From assembly GCA_044425555.1 (NCBI GenBank), contig JAWXVF010000015.1, positions 1 through 31,089 of the forward strand: a DNA stretch of 31,089 bases, given 5' to 3'. Under the pieces are notes generated by a model. That model searched no databases and was not told where the DNA came from. It saw nothing but the letters and a program-made list of their open reading frames with translations. The first letter of the stretch is position 1. Each line of letters begins with the position of its first letter. The position numbers and the translations under genes were made by a program. This stretch comes from JAWXVE01 sp044425555 (GTDB taxonomy: Bacteria > Bacillota > Clostridia > Lachnospirales > Lachnospiraceae). Positions 1 through 6,377 of the stretch are shown here, piece after piece.

Positions 1-153
1 ATCTCTAATTCCTATCTCTTCTTTTCTGAAATTCTCTTTAGAATTTTCAAGGTTACATTACTATTTAGAAATTAATTCTTCTAAGAACTTTCGTTCCGTT
101 TTTCAATGTTCGTATCCCATTCTATTGTCTTATGTAGGATTTAAAATTCTCAT

Positions 154-171
154 TTGATAATTTCTTATCAA
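154..171 (-). other. AT-rich hairpin in the tRNA-Ser trailer
   Basis: Just past the tRNA 3' end, the minus strand carries a perfect 7-bp inverted repeat, TTGATAA and TTATCAA, around a GAAA tetraloop. The following bases are only moderately U-rich, so it is a weak terminator at best and may instead mark the end for 3' trimming. I see no gene between it and base 1. Confidence 0.35.
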
Positions 172-172
172 G

Positions 173-258
173 CGCAGAGGGTGGGATTCGAACCCACGCG
201 CCCTTGCGGACAAACGGTTTTCAAGACCGCCTCGTTATGACCTCTTCGATACCTCTGC
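173..258 (-). tRNA. tRNA-Ser (anticodon UGA)
   Basis: The minus strand folds into a full class II tRNA. The acceptor stem pairs GCAGAGG with CCTCTGC and the discriminator base is G, as expected for serine. The anticodon loop CTTGAAA carries UGA, which reads UCA codons. A long variable arm with a CCGCAAGG hairpin follows, then a T arm containing GGTTCGAATCC. CCA is not encoded, so it must be added after transcription. Two near-consensus promoters lie directly upstream, so the tRNA is probably transcribed on its own as well as by any readthrough from ispD. The anticodon does not end in U36, so this tRNA is not expected to be a substrate of the t6A enzymes encoded nearby. Confidence 0.97.
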
Positions 259-310
259 TCAACTCATTCCATTTACACTTCGTTGTGTTTCTTTCCTTAG
301 TGCAAGAATT

Positions 311-339
311 ATTCTATCAAACTTTCTAACTGTTGTCAA
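311..339 (-). promoter_or_regulatory. Proximal tRNA-Ser promoter
   Basis: On the minus strand the -35 element TTGACA (334-339) is separated by exactly 17 bp from the -10 element TAGAAT (311-316). A-rich sequence immediately upstream (344-373 on the plus strand reads as T tracts) resembles an UP element. This is a strong sigma-A type promoter ending about 45 bp before the tRNA 5' end. Confidence 0.85.
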
Positions 340-406
340 CAACTTTTTTTATTTTTTTTATTTTTCTTTTTTTAACTCTTCTGTTGCTCACCTCAGTGCA
401 AGAATT

Positions 407-435
407 ATTCTATCAAACTTTCTAACTGTTGTCAA
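407..435 (-). promoter_or_regulatory. Distal tRNA-Ser promoter
   Basis: Identical to the proximal promoter: TTGACA at 430-435, a 17-bp spacer, and TAGAAT at 407-412. Its upstream A-tract, read as T runs at 440-461 on the plus strand, overlaps the last codons and stop of ispD, so the promoter is packed against that gene. Confidence 0.85.
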
Positions 436-453
436 CAACTTTTTTTTATTTTT

Positions 454-1176
454 TTATTTTTCTAACTTTTCTAGTAATAAAGCTTCTGCAATCCTCATAT
501 CTTCAGGGGTTGTTAACTTAATATTGCCATAAGAACCTACCACAAATTTAATTTTTTGTTGTCGAAAGCATTCTACAACCATAGCATCATCTGTTATAAA
601 AATTCCATTTTTTTTAAGATTTCCCTCTTCCTGCATTAGTATTTTATATGATTCATACACTAATGAAAAAGAAAATACTTGTGGTGTTTGTATCATCCAT
701 ACATCATTTCGATTAGGTGTATCACATCCAAATAACTGCGAATCTGCTATTTTAATTGTATCTTTTACTGGCATACCAAGAACACAAGCCTGATGTAACA
801 ATACTTCTTCTTTCAACTTATTCAAATGTTCTTGTTCTATAAACGGTCTTGCCCCATCATGTATATATACATAATCGCATTCCCTTACCTTTAATAGTCC
901 TTGGTATACAGAATGATAACGTTCTTTTCCACCTTCCACAATCTGAATAATTTTAGTAAATTGGCATTTTTCAATAAATTGTTTCTTACAATATTCTACT
1001 TGCCCTTTTGCTACCACTAAAATAATCTCATCTATGAAACTATTTTGGAACGTTTCTAAACAATAGTATAAAACTGGTTTTTCTTGTAGTAACATATATT
1101 GTTTATTTTCTTGACTATTCATTCTAGTGCCTTGTCCACCAGCTAACACTATAGCAGTATTTCTAAGATATGCCAT
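454..1176 (-). CDS. ispD: 2-C-methyl-D-erythritol 4-phosphate cytidylyltransferase
   Basis: IspD transfers CMP from CTP to 2-C-methyl-D-erythritol 4-phosphate in the cytosolic MEP pathway to isoprenoids. The 240-residue product has the usual family length. It opens with the nucleotide-binding signature VLAGGQGTRM, followed by a lysine (NKQY) expected to contact the CTP phosphates. It also has the HDGARPF segment near residue 107 and a TPQVF segment near 164, both typical of IspD. The start is preceded by a purine-rich AAAGAAAGAG site, 23 bp after the tsaD stop, so it is the last protein gene of that transcription unit. The C-terminus is lysine-rich because the coding sequence runs into the A-tract of the tRNA promoter. 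IspF is not in the window. Confidence 0.93.
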   Translation of the reverse strand: MAYLRNTAIVLAGGQGTRMNSQENKQYMLLQEKPVLYYCLETFQNSFIDEIILVVAKGQVEYCKKQFIEKCQFTKIIQIVEGGKERYHSVYQGLLKVRECDYVYIHDGARPFIEQEHLNKLKEEVLLHQACVLGMPVKDTIKIADSQLFGCDTPNRNDVWMIQTPQVFSFSLVYESYKILMQEEGNLKKNGIFITDDAMVVECFRQQKIKFVVGSYGNIKLTTPEDMRIAEALLLEKLEK

Positions 1177-1199
1177 ATTATTCTATCACTCTTTCTTTA

Positions 1200-2222
1200 T
1201 CATCTCTCACCTAATTTTAAGGCAGGTACTGCATTTAAATCATATCCATGTGTAGTACCATTTCTATATTCGTAGTATCCTGCCACACCAATCATGGCCG
1301 CATTATCAGTACAATAAATTGGAGAAGGGCAATAAAATTGAAGCCCTTCTTCCTTACAAACTTGCTCAAATACCTTTCGTAATGTTTGATTCGATGCCAC
1401 ACCACCTGCAAGTGCAATTTTAGTCACTTGATATTCTTTCATAGCCTTCATCGTACGTTCCACCAATACGTCCACCACTGACTTTTGAAAAGAAGCAGCA
1501 ACATCTGCTACTACAATTTCTTCCTCTTTCATTTTACAAGAATTAATATGATTTAATACAGCTGATTTTAATCCACTAAAACTAAAATCATACTCTGCAT
1601 CTTTTACCCTCGCCTTAGTAAAAGAAATTGCATTTTGATTTCCCATTTTAGATATAGCATCAATCTTAGGTCCCCCTGGATATCCTAAGCCTAACGCTCT
1701 TGCTACCTTATCAAATGCCTCTCCTGCTGCATCATCTCTCGTACGTCCAATAATTTCATAAGTTCCATACTCTCTTACGAAAACTAAATGTGTATGTCCT
1801 CCTGAAACTACTAATGATATAAATGGTGGTTCTAGATTAAGGTGTTCAATGTAATTGGCACAAATATGCCCTTCAATATGATGTACCCCTACTAATGGAA
1901 TCTGTTTTACAAAACTCATTGCTTTCGCTACAGAAACACCTACCAATAATGCACCTACTAAACCAGGTCCATATGTTACAGCAATCACATCTATCTCATC
2001 TAATGTTTTCTCTGCTTGTTCTAGTGCTTCTTCCACAACTTGATTGATTTTCTCTATATGTTTTCGTGATGCGATTTCTGGCACAACTCCCCCATATAGT
2101 TGATGTAAATCTATTTGCGAAAAAATAACGTTAGATAATACCTCTCTACCATTTCTTACAACTGCTGCAGCTGTTTCATCGCAGGAACTTTCAATTGCTA
2201 ATATGATTATTTCTTCTCTCAT
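1200..2222 (-). CDS. tsaD: tRNA threonylcarbamoyladenosine synthase subunit TsaD
   Basis: TsaD, formerly Gcp/YgjD, is the catalytic subunit that transfers the threonylcarbamoyl group to A37 of tRNAs reading ANN codons. It works with TsaB and TsaE, both also encoded in this window. The 340-residue protein has the ASKHA fold signatures ILAIESSCDETA at the N-terminus, the metal-binding HHIEGH motif near residue 115, SGGHTHLV near 140, and the C-terminal ALAGGVASNQ and CTDNAAMI segments. The start codon overlaps the stop of the preceding membrane-protein gene in an ATGA arrangement, so the two are translationally coupled. The ispD gene follows after 23 bp. TsaC/Sua5, which makes the threonylcarbamoyl-AMP intermediate, is not in this window. 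Confidence 0.96.
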   Translation of the reverse strand: MREEIIILAIESSCDETAAAVVRNGREVLSNVIFSQIDLHQLYGGVVPEIASRKHIEKINQVVEEALEQAEKTLDEIDVIAVTYGPGLVGALLVGVSVAKAMSFVKQIPLVGVHHIEGHICANYIEHLNLEPPFISLVVSGGHTHLVFVREYGTYEIIGRTRDDAAGEAFDKVARALGLGYPGGPKIDAISKMGNQNAISFTKARVKDAEYDFSFSGLKSAVLNHINSCKMKEEEIVVADVAASFQKSVVDVLVERTMKAMKEYQVTKIALAGGVASNQTLRKVFEQVCKEEGLQFYCPSPIYCTDNAAMIGVAGYYEYRNGTTHGYDLNAVPALKLGER

Positions 2223-2821
2223 GGCTCTTCATCCAATGCCAATTTCCAGCCCATAATCTTATATTGACCTTCCTCATTTTTCCTTAGTAAAATAGATTGA
2301 TTAATGCTACTAGAGCCTGTATTCTTTTTAATCTTATATTTACAAAATAATTGTGCCATATCTAATCCATCTCTTGTAATATAGTCTACATCCTCACTGT
2401 TACTTAGTACGTAGCTATCAATAGACCATTGGTTATTATGATATGTAACAATTTCTTGCTTTAAGTCTGCTAAATAATCTGCCTCATCTTTATGGGTGGC
2501 AAATTGAGTGTCATATAATATTAATGCTTTTAATGCAAGTTGTACAAATTCTTCTTCTGTGTAAGATTCATTGTATAATACTTTCGTAAGTTCTGCATGA
2601 TAACGTACCACTTCTTTTGGAGTTGGTGGATAGTTTCCTTCAAAATCTTTCAAAATCATCTGTTGTACTACCGATACTGCTGCTTGTTCTGAAATAATTT
2701 CTTCATTAATTTCCTTATCTCCTTTCACAAAAGAAATAATTCCACCTATAATACAACCAATCACAATTAATATAATTAGTAAGATAAGCCAATTATAATT
2801 TCTCCTACCACGTCCTGCCAT
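2219..2821 (-). CDS. One-pass membrane protein, function unknown
   Basis: I do not recognise this 200-residue protein. The N-terminus is short and arginine-rich (AGRGRR), followed by one hydrophobic helix at about residues 10-33. The remaining ~165 residues are hydrophilic and presumably extracytoplasmic, which gives a type II membrane topology. The outer part looks like a compact alpha/beta domain, with a C-terminal stretch (LLRKNEEGQYKIMGWKLAL) reminiscent of NTF2-like or DUF4878-like lipoprotein domains, but this likeness is weak. An AAGGA ribosome site precedes the start. Its stop overlaps the tsaD start by 4 bp, so it belongs to the tsaD-ispD transcription unit. A perfect hairpin lies 78 bp upstream of its start. 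Confidence 0.8.
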   Translation of the reverse strand: MAGRGRRNYNWLILLIILIVIGCIIGGIISFVKGDKEINEEIISEQAAVSVVQQMILKDFEGNYPPTPKEVVRYHAELTKVLYNESYTEEEFVQLALKALILYDTQFATHKDEADYLADLKQEIVTYHNNQWSIDSYVLSNSEDVDYITRDGLDMAQLFCKYKIKKNTGSSSINQSILLRKNEEGQYKIMGWKLALDEEP

Positions 2822-2898
2822 ATTTTTATCCTTCTTTCTTATTTTGTAAGACTCTCTTATAAATTAAATCCAAACACCTTTTCCTTTACTACTCCCCC

Positions 2899-2928
2899 AT
2901 GAATCCTAATTACTTATCTAGGATTCAT
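2899..2928 (-). other. Perfect 10-bp inverted repeat between rnz and the membrane-protein gene
   Basis: ATGAATCCTA and TAGGATTCAT flank a 10-base loop. On the minus strand the stem is followed by a run of G (GGGGGAG) and not U, so it is not a standard intrinsic terminator. It sits in a 149-bp gap, by far the longest break between rnz and ispD. It could be a processing site, a regulatory leader structure or a protein-binding palindrome. I assign it to the minus strand only because both neighbouring genes read that way. Confidence 0.5.
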
Positions 2929-2970
2929 TTGTTACTTCTTACTTCTTAAACATAATACTTAATTAGAATT

Positions 2971-3882
2971 TTATTCTTCTAAGAATTTCAATTCAATGGT
3001 CTTTCCATCTTTTCCTGCCTCAGCATTAGGGAAAATATTCTTCACATCTTTCATATATTCATCTGGTCTTACTAGAGAAGGACTATAATGGGTTAACCAC
3101 AACAATGCCACCTTAGCACTCTTAGCCAAATTAGCAGCCTCATAAAAGGTCATATGTTTGTGATCTTTTGCTTTTTGCGCTTTTTCTGGTTCTCCATACA
3201 TCCCTTCACATATAAACAAATCTGCTTCTTTAGCAGCTGTTACAATAGCCTCTACAGGACGCGTATCTGTACAATAAGTCACTTTCAACCCTTTTCTTGC
3301 TTCTCCCATTACCATGTTAGGCGTATATGTAATTCCATCTATGGTTACCTCTTGACCTTTTTGCAGTGCATTCCAATACCTACACTCAAGACCTAATTCC
3401 TTCGCTTTTTCAATCTGAAATTTTCCAGATCTTGGAAGAACTATAGAATACCCATAGCATACCACATTATGTTGTACTCGAAAAGCCTCAATTTGAAATC
3501 CATTAAATTCTAACGTCTCTTTTTTCTCATTTACTTCTATGTATTCAATCGTATATGGCAATTCAGGAGCAATGACTCGCAAGGATTCCACTACTCTTTT
3601 TAATCCTTTAGGGCCAATTAATGTTAATGGTTCTGTTCGCTCTGCATTCCCCATAGTTAGAAGCATACCTGGTAATCCACTAATGTGATCTGCATGAAAA
3701 TGGGTAAAGCAAATAAAATCAATTGGTTTTGGACTCCACCCCTTTGCTTTTAATGCAACTTGTGTTCCTTCTCCACAATCAATCATAATACTCTGTCCCT
3801 TATATCTTGCCACCATAGATGTTAAAAAACGGCGTGGCAATGGCATCATACCACCTGTACCAAGTAAACATACATCTATCAT
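2971..3882 (-). CDS. rnz: Ribonuclease Z
   Basis: RNase Z is a zinc-dependent endonuclease that removes 3' trailers from tRNA precursors, mainly those without an encoded CCA. The tRNA-Ser in this window is one such tRNA. The 303-residue length fits the short bacterial form. The metallo-beta-lactamase motif THFHADHISG near residue 60 supplies most of the zinc ligands. Further ligands are visible as QHNV near 137, CTDTRP near 204 and LTHYSP near 264. A long insert at about 150-200 fits the flexible exosite arm of this family. An AAAAGGAA ribosome site precedes the ATG. The small four-cysteine gene lies 14 bp upstream and is probably co-transcribed. Confidence 0.95.
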   Translation of the reverse strand: MIDVCLLGTGGMMPLPRRFLTSMVARYKGQSIMIDCGEGTQVALKAKGWSPKPIDFICFTHFHADHISGLPGMLLTMGNAERTEPLTLIGPKGLKRVVESLRVIAPELPYTIEYIEVNEKKETLEFNGFQIEAFRVQHNVVCYGYSIVLPRSGKFQIEKAKELGLECRYWNALQKGQEVTIDGITYTPNMVMGEARKGLKVTYCTDTRPVEAIVTAAKEADLFICEGMYGEPEKAQKAKDHKHMTFYEAANLAKSAKVALLWLTHYSPSLVRPDEYMKDVKNIFPNAEAGKDGKTIELKFLEE

Positions 3883-3896
3883 TTTCTATTCCTTTT

Positions 3897-4145
3897 CTAA
3901 ATGAATTCAATTACATCCTTCACTTCAATTGCTAACTCAAATTCTTGTATCATCTTACTGTAACACTCTTCACATAGGTCAAAATGGTGTTCCTGTCCAT
4001 CTTTTGAAGAGAAAAAACCAAATTTTTGCCTACCTTCAAAACAGCCTTCTTTTAAAATCCCATTTTCTACTTGTAGTTCACTTCCACATCCATTACACAC
4101 TACTTGTTCTAATATTTCTTGTTTTTTATCTAGATAATTACGCAT
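3897..4145 (-). CDS. Small four-cysteine zinc-binding protein
   Basis: This 82-residue soluble protein has two cysteine pairs, CNGC at about residue 17 and CEEC at about residue 58, which together could hold one zinc ion. Between them is a segment reading KFGFFSSKDGQEHHFDLC, a pattern I associate with a small conserved Firmicutes family of unknown function. The gene is preceded by TTAGGAGAAA and sits 14 bp ahead of rnz, which suggests co-transcription. The pairing with an RNA-processing enzyme hints at a nucleic-acid role but does not prove one. Confidence 0.8.
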   Translation of the reverse strand: MRNYLDKKQEILEQVVCNGCGSELQVENGILKEGCFEGRQKFGFFSSKDGQEHHFDLCEECYSKMIQEFELAIEVKDVIEFI

Positions 4146-4219
4146 AAGAATTTATTTTCTCCTAACTTTTCCTATAAATGCCCTCTGTCTTCTAGACGAA
4201 TTTGCACCTATTTCGTTCT

Positions 4220-4225
4220 ATTATA
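4220..4225 (-). promoter_or_regulatory. Possible -10 element ahead of the zinc-protein gene and rnz
   Basis: A perfect TATAAT occurs on the minus strand 75 bp before the four-cysteine protein gene, inside the 129-bp gap after rimI. No good -35 element lies 16-18 bp upstream (best hexamer TAGAAA), so this is only a candidate for a secondary promoter. Confidence 0.3.
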
Positions 4226-4274
4226 CTAGTCTCATTCACTTATTTCTAGTGGTAATATCTAGATAATCGTTCTT

Positions 4275-4733
4275 CTAACGTTTCCACATAATGAAGGCGT
4301 GTTCTGTTGGATTTTCATAAAAATTTTTTCGCTCTCCTTCTATTTGAAATCCAAATTTTTGATAAAGGCGAATTGCTTGTTCATTACTTCTTCTCACTTC
4401 TAATGTATATTCTCGTAAACCTAATGCAGCTCCTTGTTGTAGCATATAAGATACTAACTTAGTTGCAATTCCTAACTGTCGTCTGGTAGAATCCACAGAC
4501 ACGTTATAAATCTGACCTTCACCACATACAGTAACTAATCCACAAACTCCAACCACTTTCTGTTCTTCTTTTGCAACATAGTAATATTTATTAGGGTTTA
4601 TTATCACTTCTCTAAAATCTTTTAATTGATAGGGATTTGAAAAATTGTGTGCTTCTAATGCAGTTACTTGTTGCAAGTCTTCTTCCTTTAATAAAGTAAT
4701 CTCTAATATCTTTTCTTCTAGCTTACGATTCAT
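4275..4733 (-). CDS. rimI: Ribosomal protein S18 alanine N-acetyltransferase (GNAT family)
   Basis: This is a GNAT-fold acetyltransferase of about 152 residues. RimI acetylates the N-terminal alanine of ribosomal protein S18 in well-studied bacteria, and its gene is very often beside tsaB, as here. The acetyl-CoA binding motif is seen as RRQLGIATKL, and the C-terminal NEQAIRLYQKFGF segment is typical of the family. I chose the ATG at 4733. A GTG six bases earlier is in frame, but a purine-rich stretch is better spaced for the ATG. The gene overlaps the end of tsaB by 11 bp, consistent with coupling. The substrate could differ from S18, since the assignment rests on fold and neighbourhood. Confidence 0.87.
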   Translation of the reverse strand: MNRKLEEKILEITLLKEEDLQQVTALEAHNFSNPYQLKDFREVIINPNKYYYVAKEEQKVVGVCGLVTVCGEGQIYNVSVDSTRRQLGIATKLVSYMLQQGAALGLREYTLEVRRSNEQAIRLYQKFGFQIEGERKNFYENPTEHAFIMWKR

Positions 4734-5433
4734 TTTCACGCTCTAATCTCTCACGTTCTGCTTGAGATAACCGTAAATAATCAGGTTTCACTTCTCTGTA
4801 ATCTTGTGCTTTTCCTTGTTGATAATAATGCAATCCTAAGGTACCAATAGTACCTGCACATTGTCTATTACAAAAAGCAGGTGCAAAATGACATCTTTGC
4901 TGAATCGTATTTTTTAATTCTTCTTGGTAAATAGGTGTTGCATCTCCTAAGAATAAAACGCTTTGCTTCTTTTGATTAATAATATCCTGTAGCTCCTTAA
5001 TAGAAATGGCTGTTTGTTCTAAAATCACTTCTAATTCTAGTTCCCTATTAAATGTATAAATCCCAGTATATACTTGACCTCTTCTCGCATCCATAATGGG
5101 GCAGATTAGTTCTTGTAGTCCATATAATTGATATGCCATAGCTTCTATGGTTTGTACTGGTACAATAGGGATATTTAATGCTCCTGCCAAACCTTTCGCT
5201 GTAGCCACTCCAATTCTTAGACCTGTAAATGAACCTGGACCTATTGCAACAGCAATACAATCTATGGTTGCTAAATCTAACTCTATCATATCTCTAATCT
5301 CATCTAACATAGGGACAAGTGTTTGCGAATGAGTCTTTTGGTATTGTAACGTATATTTCGCAAGTAATATGTCGTCCTCTACTATTGCAATAGAGGCAAC
5401 TAGACCAGAACTATCCATTGCTAATACTCTCAT
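4723..5433 (-). CDS. tsaB: tRNA threonylcarbamoyladenosine biosynthesis protein TsaB
   Basis: TsaB is the catalytically inactive ASKHA paralogue that dimerises with TsaD and is needed for t6A37 formation. The 236-residue product shows the N-terminal LAMDSSG phosphate-binding strand, the conserved GPGSFTGLRIG segment near residue 66, and PIMDARRGQVYTG near 112. The start overlaps the tsaE stop by 4 bp (ATGA), and the stop overlaps rimI, so the three genes form a tightly coupled block. The cysteine pair in the C-terminal third (FCNRQC) is not a feature I expect in the family. Confidence 0.93.
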   Translation of the reverse strand: MRVLAMDSSGLVASIAIVEDDILLAKYTLQYQKTHSQTLVPMLDEIRDMIELDLATIDCIAVAIGPGSFTGLRIGVATAKGLAGALNIPIVPVQTIEAMAYQLYGLQELICPIMDARRGQVYTGIYTFNRELELEVILEQTAISIKELQDIINQKKQSVLFLGDATPIYQEELKNTIQQRCHFAPAFCNRQCAGTIGTLGLHYYQQGKAQDYREVKPDYLRLSQAERERLERENES

Positions 5434-5861
5434 ACGCTTCTCTCTTCTATTGTAATCATTCGATAATCAAATCCTTTTTCTAGTTTCTTAGTTATGGTCA
5501 CTTCTATATAAGATTTTGGTAAAATTTCTTCAATTATATTCGCCCATTCTATCATACACACTCCATCTCTATTAATATAATCTTCATAACCTATTTCATC
5601 CATTTCCTCAATATCTCCAATACGATATACATCAAAATGATAAAATGGCAATCGTCCCTGCTCATAAATTTGAACAATCGTAAATGTTGGACTAGTTATT
5701 GGTTCTTCAATTTCTAATCCTTTAGCTAATCCTTGTGTGAAAACTGTTTTCCCTACTCCTAAGTCTCCAATTAAAGTAAGTACTGCTCCTGCTTGCAAGG
5801 TACTTCCTAATTCGTATGCCACTTCAAAAGTTTCTTCTGGACTATTGGTTTCTTTGGTCAT
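5430..5861 (-). CDS. tsaE: tRNA threonylcarbamoyladenosine biosynthesis ATPase TsaE
   Basis: TsaE is the small P-loop ATPase that drives turnover of the TsaB-TsaD complex. The Walker A sequence GDLGVGKT lies near residue 34, and the SPTFTIVQIY and FYHFDVYRI segments that mark the family follow. The protein ends with the short C-terminal part seen in most bacterial TsaE proteins. I placed the start at the ATG at 5861 (143 residues), with AGGGTGAT about 6 bases upstream. A TTG two codons earlier is in frame but sits too close to that site. The stop overlaps the tsaB start. The YcxB-like gene ends 11 bp upstream. Confidence 0.93.
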   Translation of the reverse strand: MTKETNSPEETFEVAYELGSTLQAGAVLTLIGDLGVGKTVFTQGLAKGLEIEEPITSPTFTIVQIYEQGRLPFYHFDVYRIGDIEEMDEIGYEDYINRDGVCMIEWANIIEEILPKSYIEVTITKKLEKGFDYRMITIEERSV

Positions 5862-5872
5862 GAACAATCACC

Positions 5873-6352
5873 CTACCCCTTAATACTCACTTTTTCTGCT
5901 GGCATATTCACTGAAATAATATGAATCACATCTGCTAATTCACCTGCTAATTGTCTCTTTGGTAAAATTGTTGCATTAATTCTTGATGTATAAATAATAA
6001 TGCTTGAATTAGTAGAAATGGCTTTTACCATATTGTCCCAACTTTGCATCTCTCTCGCTCCATCTTGGGATACTTCAATCCCCATTTCGTTAAACTTATA
6101 ATGTAATGGTTTTTGAAAAGATTTATTGGTTATCATCTGCTGTTTCGAACGCAAAAATAGCGACCATGGTAAATATCCTGTAATCACCACACCTGCTATT
6201 AAGTAAATAAATCCCATCTTGAAAAAGAAGGCTGTAATAAATAATAGACCCACAATCGTACCCATGATTCCTGACATACTAGTATATGTATGGTGCAACA
6301 TATATTCATACAATACTTTAGACGACATTTGAATTTCAATTTCTTTTTCCAT
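5873..6352 (-). CDS. YcxB-like membrane protein
   Basis: This 159-residue protein has two adjacent hydrophobic helices at about residues 26-60, flanked by a short N-terminal strand region and a C-terminal soluble part. The C-terminal pattern, with YKFNEMGIEV, a central tryptophan (QSWDNM) and a YTSRINATILPKR segment, resembles the YcxB-like domain common in Firmicutes, whose function is unknown. It lies between tex and tsaE with small gaps (25 and 11 bp), so it is probably transcribed with both. Nothing in the sequence suggests an enzymatic role. Confidence 0.75.
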   Translation of the reverse strand: MEKEIEIQMSSKVLYEYMLHHTYTSMSGIMGTIVGLLFITAFFFKMGFIYLIAGVVITGYLPWSLFLRSKQQMITNKSFQKPLHYKFNEMGIEVSQDGAREMQSWDNMVKAISTNSSIIIYTSRINATILPKRQLAGELADVIHIISVNMPAEKVSIKG

Positions 6353-6377
6353 TATTTTACCTTCTCTTTCTATTGTT

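Larger units (their letters stand above)
299..446 (-). repeat. Tandem 52-bp duplicated promoter unit
   Basis: Bases 299-350 and 395-446 are identical, with a 96-bp offset. Each copy holds a complete minus-strand promoter aimed at tRNA-Ser. The bases separating the copies are also T-rich on the plus strand. This looks like a local duplication that gave the tRNA two start sites. Confidence 0.9.

Noticed and set aside
334..361. Palindrome-like GTTGTCAACAAC followed by T runs, looking like a plus-strand terminator
   Set aside because: No plus-strand gene precedes it. The same bases read on the minus strand are a -35 TTGACA and A-tract, which explains them better. The stem is only 5 bp.
299..446. 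Possible CRISPR-like direct repeats
   Set aside because: Only two copies with one 44-bp gap of low complexity; each copy is a promoter and there are no cas genes.
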